DNA of 33,373 nucleotides. Source: Cellvibrionales bacterium (lineage in GTDB: Bacteria > Pseudomonadota > Gammaproteobacteria > Pseudomonadales > UBA7434). Positions 12,728 to 22,095 of the stretch are shown here, one piece after another. The translations under genes were made by a program, and so were the position numbers. The DNA lies in assembly GCA_002726445.1 (NCBI GenBank), contig PBSZ01000043.1:1-33373 (forward strand), given 5' to 3'. Numbering within the stretch: position 1 is the stretch's first letter; each line of letters opens with the position of its first letter. Below the pieces are notes generated by a model. It was not told the origin of the DNA. It worked only from the letters and a program-made list of their open reading frames with translations, and did not search any database.

Positions 12728-13495
12728 ATGAGTGATGAGCTATACGGTAAAACTGCCTTAGTGACAGGTGCAGCCAGTGGTATTGGTTTAGCTGCCGCAG
12801 AATTATTTGCTGATCAAGGCGCAACGGTTATTGCGGCTGATATTAATTTAGCTAAGGCCCAAGAAGTGGCTTCAAATATAGTGCTTAATGGGGGGCAGTG
12901 CCAAGCCTTATACGTTGATATTGGCGACCCTGTTTCTGTAGCATCGTTATTCAGTCAGATTAAACAGCAATACTCACGGCTCGATGCCGCTTTCAATAAT
13001 GCGGGTATCAGTGACGTACAATGTTCTTGGGTAGACTTCCCGCTTGAGCAATGGCAACGCATGATCGATGTCAACTTAAACGGTGTTTTTTATTGTCTTC
13101 GTGAAGAGTTAAAGCTAATGAGTGAGCAGCAGGCTGTCGATGGCCTGCGCGGTCAGATAGTTAACACGTCTTCCGGTGCTGGTTTAATACCCGCGCCAGG
13201 TCAGCCGCATTATACTGCAGCTAAGCATGCAGTGTTAGGTTTAACCCGATCGGCGGCGCAAGACTTTTCGCCTCAGGGAATTCGAGTCAATAGTGTTTTG
13301 CCGGGTCTTACTCAAACGCCAATGATTGAATCCCAGCCGCAATCGATGTTAGATGCCTTGGCAAAAATGTCCCCAACGGGCAAGTTAGGTCAGCCGATCG
13401 ATATTGCAAGGGTAGCGGTTTGGCTTTGTTCACCTGCTGCTCAGTGGGTGAATGGTCAAGCCATTGTCGCTGATGGTGGCGGCTTAATGCACTAA
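12728..13495 (+). CDS. SDR family oxidoreductase
   Basis: TGAASGIGLAAA, NNAG, NTSSGAG, YTAAKHA, C-terminal ADGGGLMH: classical short-chain dehydrogenase. Confidence 0.9.
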   Translation: MSDELYGKTALVTGAASGIGLAAAELFADQGATVIAADINLAKAQEVASNIVLNGGQCQALYVDIGDPVSVASLFSQIKQQYSRLDAAFNNAGISDVQCSWVDFPLEQWQRMIDVNLNGVFYCLREELKLMSEQQAVDGLRGQIVNTSSGAGLIPAPGQPHYTAAKHAVLGLTRSAAQDFSPQGIRVNSVLPGLTQTPMIESQPQSMLDALAKMSPTGKLGQPIDIARVAVWLCSPAAQWVNGQAIVADGGGLMH

Positions 13496-13529
13496 GCCGG
13501 CAGTAAAGTCATTCACAAATGGTAGGGTT

Positions 13530-15173
13530 ATGAGTTTTAATATTGCTGATGTTTTTGAATTAGCGGTAGATCATTATGCCGAGCGAGAATATTTAGTTTG
13601 TGATCAGCAGCGTCGGACTTATGCCGAAATGGAAACTCGCGCGAATCAACTAGCGCACCACCTCCAAAAGCAGGGTATTGGCCCAGGCGATCATGTCGGC
13701 ATCTATGCAATGAATTGCGTCGAATGGGTTGAGGCTATTTGGGCAACTTTAAAAATTCGAGCCCTGTATATCAATATTAACTACCGCTATGTAGCCGATG
13801 AATTGGCCTATATTTTTGATAATGCCGATCTAAAAGCGGTTATTGTTCAGTCGCAATACCTGCCATTATTAAGTCAGTTAAGTGTCAGTTTATCCAAGCT
13901 TGAGCATGTCTTAGTAATTGATGACAGTGCAGGTGATGAGTTCGTAGAGCCTAGCTTAGCGTTAGCAGATATTTCTTTCATAGCCTATGAGTCAGCTTTA
14001 GCGGGTCAGTCTGGCCAGCGAGATTTTTCCGTTCGCAGTGGTAATGATCATTATATGGTTTATACCGGGGGTACCACGGGTATGCCCAAGGGAGTGGTGT
14101 GGCGTCATCAAGAAGTCATGTTTGCATTAGGTGGCGGTGTTGATCAACTAACTCAACAGCCGGTCGAGCAACCACAGGAGATTATTGATCGTGGTAAAGA
14201 CGGTTCAATGACGGTAATGTCAATCGCGCCATTAATGCATGGCGCCGCGCAATGGAGTTGTATTTCACGTGCTTTTGAAGGCGGTAAGGTCGTTATCATG
14301 CCGCAGTTTACCGCTGACAAAACTTGGCAATTAGTCGAGAGTGAGCAGGTTAATTCAGTCTTTATTGTTGGTGATGCAATGGCGAGACCGATGATTGAAA
14401 ACTTCTTAGCCGCGGTGGAAAAGCCGAATATTGACTCACTATTTTTATTAGCGAGTTCAGGCGCTATCTTTTCCGCTTCAATCAAAGATCAATTTTTTGA
14501 TTGTTTTCCAAAGCTGATGATTGTTGACAGTATTGGCGCCTCAGAAGTAGGCGGTCAAGGTGTGGCAATGATTGAGCCAGGTAAAACCGCGATGACCGGT
14601 GGCGGGCCAACCGTGACCCCCTTGAGCGGTACGGTTGTACTCGACGAACAGGATTTAACGATTCTACCTGCAGGCAGTCCATGCATTGGTAAAGTTGCCC
14701 GTCGAGGCTATATCCCTGTTGAGTATTATAAAGACCCAGTTAAGACTGCAGCCACATTTGTCATCGCGGCTGATGGTCATCGTTACGCCTTGCCAGGCGA
14801 TTATGGCAAAGTCGAGCAAGATGGTCGTATCACTATGCTTGGCCGAGGCTCAGTGTCAATTAATTCTGGGGGTGAAAAGATTTTCCCTGAAGAGGTTGAG
14901 GCTGCTGTAAAGGCCCATGCAGAAATTTTCGACTGCGTTGTTTGTGGTGTGCCCGACGAGAAATGGGGCAGTCGGGTGGCGGCTGTAGCACAATCGCGAG
15001 CACTGCCTGCGCCGAGTTTAGAGGCGATTCAGGCGCATTGTCGAACCCAACTTGCGGGATATAAAATCCCCCGTCAAATTCACTATGTTGATTCGATACC
15101 GCGCTCGCCAGCCGGTAAACCTAATTATCAATGGGCTTTGAGCGTTGCTCAACAAAACACAAGCAAGGAGTAG
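13530..15173 (+). CDS. Acyl-CoA synthetase (AMP-binding), FadD19/FadD17-like subgroup
   Basis: YTGGTTGMPKGVVWRH, GDAMARPMIENF, GRGSVSINSGGEKIFPEEVEAAV, C-terminal SPAGKPNY; pattern resembles mycobacterial steroid-acid CoA ligases from memory. Confidence 0.88.
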   Translation: MSFNIADVFELAVDHYAEREYLVCDQQRRTYAEMETRANQLAHHLQKQGIGPGDHVGIYAMNCVEWVEAIWATLKIRALYININYRYVADELAYIFDNADLKAVIVQSQYLPLLSQLSVSLSKLEHVLVIDDSAGDEFVEPSLALADISFIAYESALAGQSGQRDFSVRSGNDHYMVYTGGTTGMPKGVVWRHQEVMFALGGGVDQLTQQPVEQPQEIIDRGKDGSMTVMSIAPLMHGAAQWSCISRAFEGGKVVIMPQFTADKTWQLVESEQVNSVFIVGDAMARPMIENFLAAVEKPNIDSLFLLASSGAIFSASIKDQFFDCFPKLMIVDSIGASEVGGQGVAMIEPGKTAMTGGGPTVTPLSGTVVLDEQDLTILPAGSPCIGKVARRGYIPVEYYKDPVKTAATFVIAADGHRYALPGDYGKVEQDGRITMLGRGSVSINSGGEKIFPEEVEAAVKAHAEIFDCVVCGVPDEKWGSRVAAVAQSRALPAPSLEAIQAHCRTQLAGYKIPRQIHYVDSIPRSPAGKPNYQWALSVAQQNTSKE

Positions 15174-15180
15174 AATAACA

Positions 15181-15549
15181 ATGATTAACTATATTACCCT
15201 CGGCACCAATGACTTAGCTAAATCTGCTGAATTTTATGACCAGTTATTGGCAGAGTTCGGTGCCAGTCGCGTCATGGCCAGTGAGCGAATGGTGTTTTGG
15301 ATGGTTGAGGGCGGTGGTCCGGGTATTTCTGTCTGTATCCCTGCCGATGAGAACAAAGCGACGGTAGGTAACGGCAGCATGGTTGCTTTAGCCGCTGAAA
15401 ACACCGAAAAAGTTGATAGCATCTATCAAAAAGCCATTGCCTTAGGCGCTCAGTGTGAAGGTAAGCCAGGCAAGCGAGGCGATATGTCTTATGCGGCTTA
15501 TTTTCGTGATCTCGATGGCAATAAAATCAACGCTATTTGCTATGTCTAG
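15181..15549 (+). CDS. VOC (glyoxalase/bleomycin-resistance fold) family protein
   Basis: MINYITLGTNDLAKSAEFYDQLL and YFRDLDGNKINA; start at 15181 rather than 15145 by family alignment. Confidence 0.85.
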   Translation: MINYITLGTNDLAKSAEFYDQLLAEFGASRVMASERMVFWMVEGGGPGISVCIPADENKATVGNGSMVALAAENTEKVDSIYQKAIALGAQCEGKPGKRGDMSYAAYFRDLDGNKINAICYV

Positions 15550-15557
15550 TGGAGATT

Positions 15558-17939
15558 TTAGCTACTGTCATCCAATAGCGTTAGCAGACCTTTATCAGCA
15601 TCGAGGCGTACTTTATCACCGGTTTTAAATTGCTTAGTGGCTTGTCGTAAATTCACTATCGCAGGTAGGCCGTATTCACGTGCGATCACAGCACCGTGTG
15701 ATACAGCTGAGCCAACGTCTGTTGCTAGACCGCCGATGACATTAAAGTAGGGTGTCCAGCCAACATCGGTAATGGGTGCAATCAATATTTCACCGGGCTG
15801 CAAGGCGGCAGCTTCTTCGATGGTCAGTGCCACTCTTGCATAGCCTTCGATGATACCGCGACTAACAGGGCGACCACTTAATTCTCCACTGTGGGTATTT
15901 TCTGCTGGTTTCCATTGCACGGGTTCAGGTTTTCCCACATAGATATCATCAAATTCCATCTTTTCGTGAAAAGACAGTGCAACTCTGCGTTGGCGAGCTT
16001 TTTCGGCCCATTCGATGGTTGGTCGACGGGTAAATTCATTCAGTTCATCATGGGTAAAAAAGAACACTAAATCCTCGTCGGGTAAGTGCCCTTCGTTAAC
16101 CAAGAGTTTAGCTAAGTGACGATAACCCCGCTTTAATCGGTGGGTGACTAATACGAGCATCGATTTAGTATGCTCTCTTCGGCGAATGGCATTATGCGCA
16201 ACCGGCAATGCTTTTTGAAGCAATTTTGGCAGCTCGTGCAGTGCAACTTTATCAGCTGTTCTGGGTGTGTAGTTACCCTGACGTCTGGCCGCTACCGATA
16301 CTTGCATGGTAACAATTAACTTTTCGGGTTCGTCAATCCAGCCTTTTTCGCGCACGCACAGTTCGCGAATGGAGCGATGACCATGGGCGTTTAAAAATTC
16401 TTCAAATCGAAGTTTTGCCGCGCCAGCTGCATCGCTGCTTAGCCATTCAAGCGCTTCGCTAGGGGAGGTCGTTTGAAAAGCATTTTCTGCATCGGGGTGT
16501 TCAGCAATGATCCCGACCACATTTTCTAAGCGATCAACCATAACAGCGCTTTCTACTTCAGAGGCGCCAGCCAATAAACGCGCCGCTTCAGCTTGCTGAT
16601 CATTATCGGGAGTTTGGCCACCGCCGGATACCAGTGCTTGAATCACCCCTTCCATAACCCCTGATAGGGCAGAACAGCGGAGATGCACTTCATTGGTCTC
16701 AAGAATCCAAGGGAAATAGTCATTAATGGCTTGCATCATGGTTTGGCTGTCATTGCTATAGGCAATGAAGCCATGCTTGAAACGCGTTTCAAATTCGGTT
16801 AAGTATTTTTGCCCCTGCAAGCAATACCGAATAAAGGTTAGTGTTCCCCACCAGCGTCGCCAAATGGGTGCTGTGTCACTTAGTGGCTTTAATTCAGGCA
16901 CGGGACCGCCACAAAGGCTTTGGCCCATCGTTTCCGGCGTATTAATCGATACGTAGCGCGAGGATTCTAAACCGCCAGACATGTTAATAAACATATGTCC
17001 AAAAAACAGATTAATTTGGCTCCAGTCATCATTAATAGCCGGTCTGCCGGCATACTTAAGGTGCATGTGCTGCATGCCATGCTCTATGGCTCGACCCTGT
17101 ACGGTAAATGTTAGTGGGCATACCGCACCGGGCATCATTTCGCCGACATTACAGCGAGTAATGACATGGTCTACAGGAATAGCAGTATCTAATTCATTGA
17201 GATCAGATCCTAAGGTTGTGATCGGTCGTGCTTGTAGCCAAAATAGCTCACCACTTTTATCAATTGCCCATTCCATGTCGAGCAGTGAGCCCATGGTCTG
17301 AGCCGCTTGCCTTGCTCCTATTGCCAGTTTAGAAATATCATCATTATTAAGAATGGCGCTGCTTGAGCTGAGCTCGGAGTGGGTGATGGCATTAGAAGGA
17401 TCTAATTCGAAGTGGTCGGGTGTGACTTCGCCGCTGACCAAGGCTTCGCCTAAACCAGCCACCGCATCAATAATTAAACGATCATGTCGTCCCGTCACAG
17501 GATCCGCAGTAAATAAGACCCCAGCCGCTCGTGGATCGACCATTCTTTGGACCACGACACACATATCGACATCACCGATATCTGCCTGCTCAGATTTATA
17601 AGCATTGGCATGTTCGCTAGAAAGTGAGGCAATGCACTGATTAATTGCCTGTTTTAAATTATCAATGCCGCTAACATTAAGCAGTGTTTCGTATTGGCCT
17701 GCAAATGAGCTTTCATCGCCGTCTTCGCCAATAGCTGAGGATCTAACCGCCACTAAGCCACCACCAATATTGTGATAGTGCGACTCTAGGTCATCAGGGT
17801 GCTGATTGATTTTCGCAGCAGGAATCACAAATGCGGGCGGAACCGGAAGGCCTAAACGGGTTAATTCAGCTAAGCCTTTGGCTTTACCGCCAACAGCTTG
17901 GTCACTAATTTGTTCAAGAGTGAGGATCTTACTATTCAT
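15558..17939 (-). CDS. PEP/pyruvate-binding plus PEP-utilizing (phospho-His) domain protein, rifampin phosphotransferase-like architecture
   Basis: 793 aa; PPDK_N motifs VRSSAIGEDGDESSFAGQ, FTADPVTGRHD, AGLGEALVSGEVTPDHF, LQARPITTL; C-terminal phospho-His motif GSAVSHGAVIAREYGLPAIV; ORF ends after the His domain (no PEP-binding barrel). Confidence 0.88.
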   Translation of the reverse strand: MNSKILTLEQISDQAVGGKAKGLAELTRLGLPVPPAFVIPAAKINQHPDDLESHYHNIGGGLVAVRSSAIGEDGDESSFAGQYETLLNVSGIDNLKQAINQCIASLSSEHANAYKSEQADIGDVDMCVVVQRMVDPRAAGVLFTADPVTGRHDRLIIDAVAGLGEALVSGEVTPDHFELDPSNAITHSELSSSSAILNNDDISKLAIGARQAAQTMGSLLDMEWAIDKSGELFWLQARPITTLGSDLNELDTAIPVDHVITRCNVGEMMPGAVCPLTFTVQGRAIEHGMQHMHLKYAGRPAINDDWSQINLFFGHMFINMSGGLESSRYVSINTPETMGQSLCGGPVPELKPLSDTAPIWRRWWGTLTFIRYCLQGQKYLTEFETRFKHGFIAYSNDSQTMMQAINDYFPWILETNEVHLRCSALSGVMEGVIQALVSGGGQTPDNDQQAEAARLLAGASEVESAVMVDRLENVVGIIAEHPDAENAFQTTSPSEALEWLSSDAAGAAKLRFEEFLNAHGHRSIRELCVREKGWIDEPEKLIVTMQVSVAARRQGNYTPRTADKVALHELPKLLQKALPVAHNAIRRREHTKSMLVLVTHRLKRGYRHLAKLLVNEGHLPDEDLVFFFTHDELNEFTRRPTIEWAEKARQRRVALSFHEKMEFDDIYVGKPEPVQWKPAENTHSGELSGRPVSRGIIEGYARVALTIEEAAALQPGEILIAPITDVGWTPYFNVIGGLATDVGSAVSHGAVIAREYGLPAIVNLRQATKQFKTGDKVRLDADKGLLTLLDDSS

Positions 17940-18054
17940 AGTTGTGTATTCTTTTTGGCCGCTAAACGCTACACATAGTAGCGCTTTTGATTGAGTTTGT
18001 TCATGTTAAATTGTTCAGCCACTGATAATATAATTATTTAAGACCGCTAATAGA

Positions 18055-18468
18055 TTATTCTAACACTTTTCCCCTTAGCGATTTTGTTTTACCACGCTGT
18101 GTTTTTGTATCCACTCGCTTTCGTTGCGAGGTCTTGCTGGGTTTAGTGGCAAAGCGGGGCTTCTTTTCCGTTAATATATCTCTGATAGTTTGCAGTAAGC
18201 GGTCAATAGCATCGGCGCGATTTTTTTCCTGACTACGAAAGCTTTGCGCTTTGATGATGATAACGCCCTGTTTATTAATTCGCTGATCATTCGCCCGCAG
18301 TAATTTACGCTGATATTGTTCTGCTAAAGAAGAGGCCTTGATATCAAAACGTAAGTGAATAGCCGTTGAAACTTTATTGACGTTTTGACCGCCAGAACCT
18401 TGTGCGCGTATGGCTGAGAAATCGATTTCTGATTCAGCGATACTAAGTGCCGCAGTAATACGAAGCAA
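18055..18468 (-). CDS. arfB: Alternative ribosome-rescue factor ArfB (peptidyl-tRNA hydrolase)
   Basis: 137 aa; RAQGSGGQNVNKVSTAIHLRFD GGQ motif and basic C-terminal tail; apparent TTG start 4 nt after the SDR stop with GGGAG upstream. Confidence 0.9.
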   Translation of the reverse strand: MLRITAALSIAESEIDFSAIRAQGSGGQNVNKVSTAIHLRFDIKASSLAEQYQRKLLRANDQRINKQGVIIIKAQSFRSQEKNRADAIDRLLQTIRDILTEKKPRFATKPSKTSQRKRVDTKTQRGKTKSLRGKVLE

Positions 18469-18472
18469 GTGA

Positions 18473-19279
18473 TTAAACTCCCATACTCTTTTTTAATACT
18501 CGGCCAATGAGTTTTTGTCCCCAAACAGGCGATAGTCGTTTAATCCATTCGGTAATGTAAGCTTCAGGGCCCGTTCTAATTCGAAATTTATCTTTTTTTA
18601 TCCCCTTAATTATTTTTCTAGCAACAGTATCTGCGCTTTGAGAGCGCTCCATCATTGATGAAAAAAATCTTCGAAATTCACTGCTCGCTGCTCGAGAGTC
18701 GTTCATCAAGTTGGTGTTAACGCCGCCAGGGTGAACCAGCATAACGCCAACATTGGTTGGCTCTAGTTCAGTGTATAGCGCTTCTGAGAATCCACGAACA
18801 GCGAATTTACTGGCACAATAAGCCGATTGACTCGCAACAGCTGTCCAGCCAAACATACTGGAGATGTTAAAAATCTTGGCTTGAGGTCGTGACTTTAAGT
18901 GCGGTAAAAAGAATTTACAGCCGTGAATGACGCCAAAGAAGTTGATATTGAATAACCATTGAAAATCGTCGAGTTGATTGTCTTCAAAATACCCCCACAA
19001 GGTAACACCGGCGTTATTGATAACGATGTCGATATGCTGATGCTGCAATAAAACCTGTTCCGCCATTACTTTCATAGCTTCAGCATCGCTAACGTCAACG
19101 CTGTGAAGAGTGATGATATTGTTCGATTGTTTGAGTTTTTCTGCTAACGGCTCTAGACGATCAGTGCGAAGGTCTACCAGCGCTAAATTTGCGCCCATAG
19201 CCGCCAGCTGTTCGGCAAGTGCAGCGCCAATACCGCTGCCAGCGCCAGTGATAACAATGCTTGTGTTTTCTACTTTCAT
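18473..19279 (-). CDS. SDR family oxidoreductase
   Basis: TGAGSGIGAALAEQ, NNAG, NISSMFGW, YCASKFAVRGF. Confidence 0.9.
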   Translation of the reverse strand: MKVENTSIVITGAGSGIGAALAEQLAAMGANLALVDLRTDRLEPLAEKLKQSNNIITLHSVDVSDAEAMKVMAEQVLLQHQHIDIVINNAGVTLWGYFEDNQLDDFQWLFNINFFGVIHGCKFFLPHLKSRPQAKIFNISSMFGWTAVASQSAYCASKFAVRGFSEALYTELEPTNVGVMLVHPGGVNTNLMNDSRAASSEFRRFFSSMMERSQSADTVARKIIKGIKKDKFRIRTGPEAYITEWIKRLSPVWGQKLIGRVLKKSMGV

Positions 19280-20187
19280 TGAATTGATTCCAACGTTAAT
19301 TTTTCTTCGCTCATGCTTTGTCGAACAATAATAAAGCCAGCTAAAAGGATAATCAATGTGCCTACAATCGTATGTTGTTTAGGTAGTATATCCCATAGCA
19401 ACCAGTCAAAGAGGCCTGCGTAGATGACTGCGAAATAGCTCGTGGCCGATACAATAGATGATTTAGCATAGGCGTAGGCGCGAGTATAAGGAATAAATGC
19501 GAAATACATACCAAAGCCAATCAGCAATAGCCAGGGCAGAGTTTGCATAGGAATAGGCTCGAAATTAGCGATGAAAAATGGCGTTGATGCTAGAAGTGAT
19601 ATTATAAAGTAGTAAAAAAGAATTCTTTTTTCAGGTTCATTTTTACTGAGTTTTCGAGTCAGCACCATTGAAAAAGCCAAACCTATCCCAGAGCATAAGC
19701 CGATTAAATGCCAGAAGCTTGCCTGTCCCTCTGTCGGTCTTAATATCATAATGACCCCTATGAAGCCAAGTAGTAGGGCTACCCATCGCAAAACTGGTAT
19801 TTTTGTCTGATAAAAAATAAATAAAATCAGTGGGACGATTAATGGTGCGCTGTGACGAAGCAAGGAAGCTTCAGCTAAAGAAATATGATTAATTGAAAAA
19901 TAAAAGGCATAAAAGCTTAAACAGCCAAAGATGCCACGGATTAAATGTGTGATTGGTTGGTCGGTCTTGAGTTCATTGCGACCGTTAGACATTAACCAAG
20001 GTAATAAGCAGATTAAGCAAATACCAAATTGAAAAAAAACGACCGTGAAAATATTCACTTCAGAGGCTATTAGTTTTACAACAACGGATAGAATGCTGCC
20101 AATAAAAACAGTAAACAACCCCAAAGCAATGCCTTTTATCGTATTTTGTTCGCTATTGATTCGAGATTGTGAGTTAGCGTTAGTCAT
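19276..20187 (-). CDS. EamA/DMT-superfamily transporter
   Basis: 303 aa with about ten hydrophobic segments and EamA-like repeats; stop overlaps the downstream SDR start (ATGA). Confidence 0.85.
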   Translation of the reverse strand: MTNANSQSRINSEQNTIKGIALGLFTVFIGSILSVVVKLIASEVNIFTVVFFQFGICLICLLPWLMSNGRNELKTDQPITHLIRGIFGCLSFYAFYFSINHISLAEASLLRHSAPLIVPLILFIFYQTKIPVLRWVALLLGFIGVIMILRPTEGQASFWHLIGLCSGIGLAFSMVLTRKLSKNEPEKRILFYYFIISLLASTPFFIANFEPIPMQTLPWLLLIGFGMYFAFIPYTRAYAYAKSSIVSATSYFAVIYAGLFDWLLWDILPKQHTIVGTLIILLAGFIIVRQSMSEEKLTLESIQ

Positions 20188-20397
20188 ATTAGATACTTTG
20201 ATTGATTTCTGGCATCAATGTTAACCTAAAAAAGGCCATTAGGTTCGTCTGCAATAATGATTTAAAAATACTTAATTTTAGAAGGGTGCGTTACTTTTGT
20301 TCTGAGCATCATAATAATGGAGTGGCAGGAATAGTCTCAAGGCGCTATAACTCAAATATTTTGTTGCGTGTCTGACTTGCCAGTGAATGGTCAGTTG

Positions 20398-21939
20398 TTA
20401 TATAGATTGCAATTCCGTGTCATTAATGGTCTCTGTCGTATGATAGGGATGAAGGTCTAAAGCGGATTGAGAGACCCCGTTGCTATCAACAATATGCAAG
20501 TGTTCGCGGCCTAGTTTTCTTGGTTCATCCACGCCGCAGGAATGCGAAATAACACCCACTTCGCGGACTAGATTGGTCGCATAATTCGCGACCCTTTGAG
20601 CCTTGTTAGTTGGGTCAAGTCCATTTTGTAGTTTTTTATTGTGTGTGGTAATGCCAGTTGGACAGGTATTTTTGTTACATTGCAAGGCTTGTATACAACC
20701 TAGTGCGAACATAAAGCCTCGTGCCGATACAACAAAGCTTGCCCCCATGCATAACGCCCATGCTGCATCAGCAGGAGTGATCATTTTTCCAGAGGCAATG
20801 ATTTTTATCCGATTACTAAGGCCATAATGGCTAAGCTTATCTGACAATAAGGGTAGGCTTTGCTTTAATGGTAGCCCCATATAGTCGATGAGGCTTTGTG
20901 GCGCGGCACCGGTGCCGCCGTCAGCACTATCAAGCGTAATGAAATCAGGCGCCGCTTCAATACCTCGATTTAAAATAGCTAAACAAAGCTGATCGAGCCA
21001 TCGGTGCTCGCCAATCACGAGTTTAAACCCAACCGGTTTACCAGTAAGCGATCGAATGAATTCAACGTAGTCAAGAAGTTCAGAAACAGAATTTATGTCG
21101 GGATGGCTGTTAGGGCTAATTGAATCTTGGCCCTCTGGAATGCCTCGGATGTTGGCTATCTCTGCTGACACTTTATTGCCAGGAAGTATGCCTCCCTTGC
21201 CGGGTTTAGCGCCCTGCGAGAGTTTAATTTCAAACATGCGTATTTGAGTTAGTGCGGCTAAAGCTTTCAACTTATCTTGCGAAAAGTTACCGTTCATATC
21301 ACGCAGGCCATACTTTGCCGTGCCTATTTGGTAAATAATGTCGCAGCCACTTTCCAGATGGTAGGTGCTAATACCCCCTTCACCCGTATTTAACCAGCAG
21401 TTGGCTTGTTTGGCGCCATGTGAAAGTGCAATAACCGCTGGTTTTGAAATGGCACCATAGCTCATGCCAGATATATTGAAGAGTGATTGTGCATGGTAGG
21501 GGGTTCGACAAAAAGGGCCAATTAACATTGCATCTGTAGTGGAAGCGTCAGTGTGACGCGAAGGGAAAGGGCAGTTCAAAAAAATAATATTGTTGGGGTG
21601 TAACAGGCTTCGGGTGGATCCAAAGGCAATCGTGGTATCGATATTCTTTGCTGCGCGATACACCCAAGAACGATCAGCTCGATTAAATGGTAATTCTTCT
21701 CTATCCATTGTGAAAAAATATTGCCGAAAGAAATGGCCTAAGTATTCAAATAAATAACGAAGCCGACCAATCACAGGGTAGTTTCTTCGCACACTATGAT
21801 TGGTCTGGTTTTTGTCGATGAAATAAAGTATTAGTGTGCCTAAAATGACTAAAATAATAGCGGCTAAAAGAAACAGAGAAAAGAATTGGTCTAAGTAATA
21901 AAACAATGATCCATTAATGGTTTCAGTAGCATTTGTCAT
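20398..21939 (-). CDS. FMN-binding glutamate-synthase-domain protein with N-terminal transmembrane anchor
   Basis: SGMSYGAISKPAVIALSHGAK, GEGGIST, KLSQGAKPGKGG, SADGGTGAAPQSL, CIQALQCNKNTCPTG (3Fe-4S); hydrophobic LFLLAAIILVILGTLILYF near the N-terminus. Start placed at MTNATETINGS. Confidence 0.88.
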   Translation of the reverse strand: MTNATETINGSLFYYLDQFFSLFLLAAIILVILGTLILYFIDKNQTNHSVRRNYPVIGRLRYLFEYLGHFFRQYFFTMDREELPFNRADRSWVYRAAKNIDTTIAFGSTRSLLHPNNIIFLNCPFPSRHTDASTTDAMLIGPFCRTPYHAQSLFNISGMSYGAISKPAVIALSHGAKQANCWLNTGEGGISTYHLESGCDIIYQIGTAKYGLRDMNGNFSQDKLKALAALTQIRMFEIKLSQGAKPGKGGILPGNKVSAEIANIRGIPEGQDSISPNSHPDINSVSELLDYVEFIRSLTGKPVGFKLVIGEHRWLDQLCLAILNRGIEAAPDFITLDSADGGTGAAPQSLIDYMGLPLKQSLPLLSDKLSHYGLSNRIKIIASGKMITPADAAWALCMGASFVVSARGFMFALGCIQALQCNKNTCPTGITTHNKKLQNGLDPTNKAQRVANYATNLVREVGVISHSCGVDEPRKLGREHLHIVDSNGVSQSALDLHPYHTTETINDTELQSI

Positions 21940-22095
21940 AGTGTCTAACCTTTGCATATTAGCTATTCAATAGAATAGCTTGCAATGATTTAGTCATTTG
22001 TAAAATATGAAAATAATGTTAGGTTTTTTTCTTGATTGTAAATAATCGTCTTATTAAGGATAATCATTGCTGTTGGATTTGGGGTTTTGATTTTT

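Noticed and set aside
15181-15549. VOC protein as a bleomycin/antibiotic resistance determinant
   Set aside because: Family name only; usual metal-ligand positions appear substituted (Y and N), so no resistance claim is justified.
17967-17983. CGCTAC-ACATA-GTAGCG hairpin between arfB and the dikinase as a terminator
   Set aside because: Short 6-bp stem with only weak T-runs on either side; could be chance or an operator, not supported enough to call.
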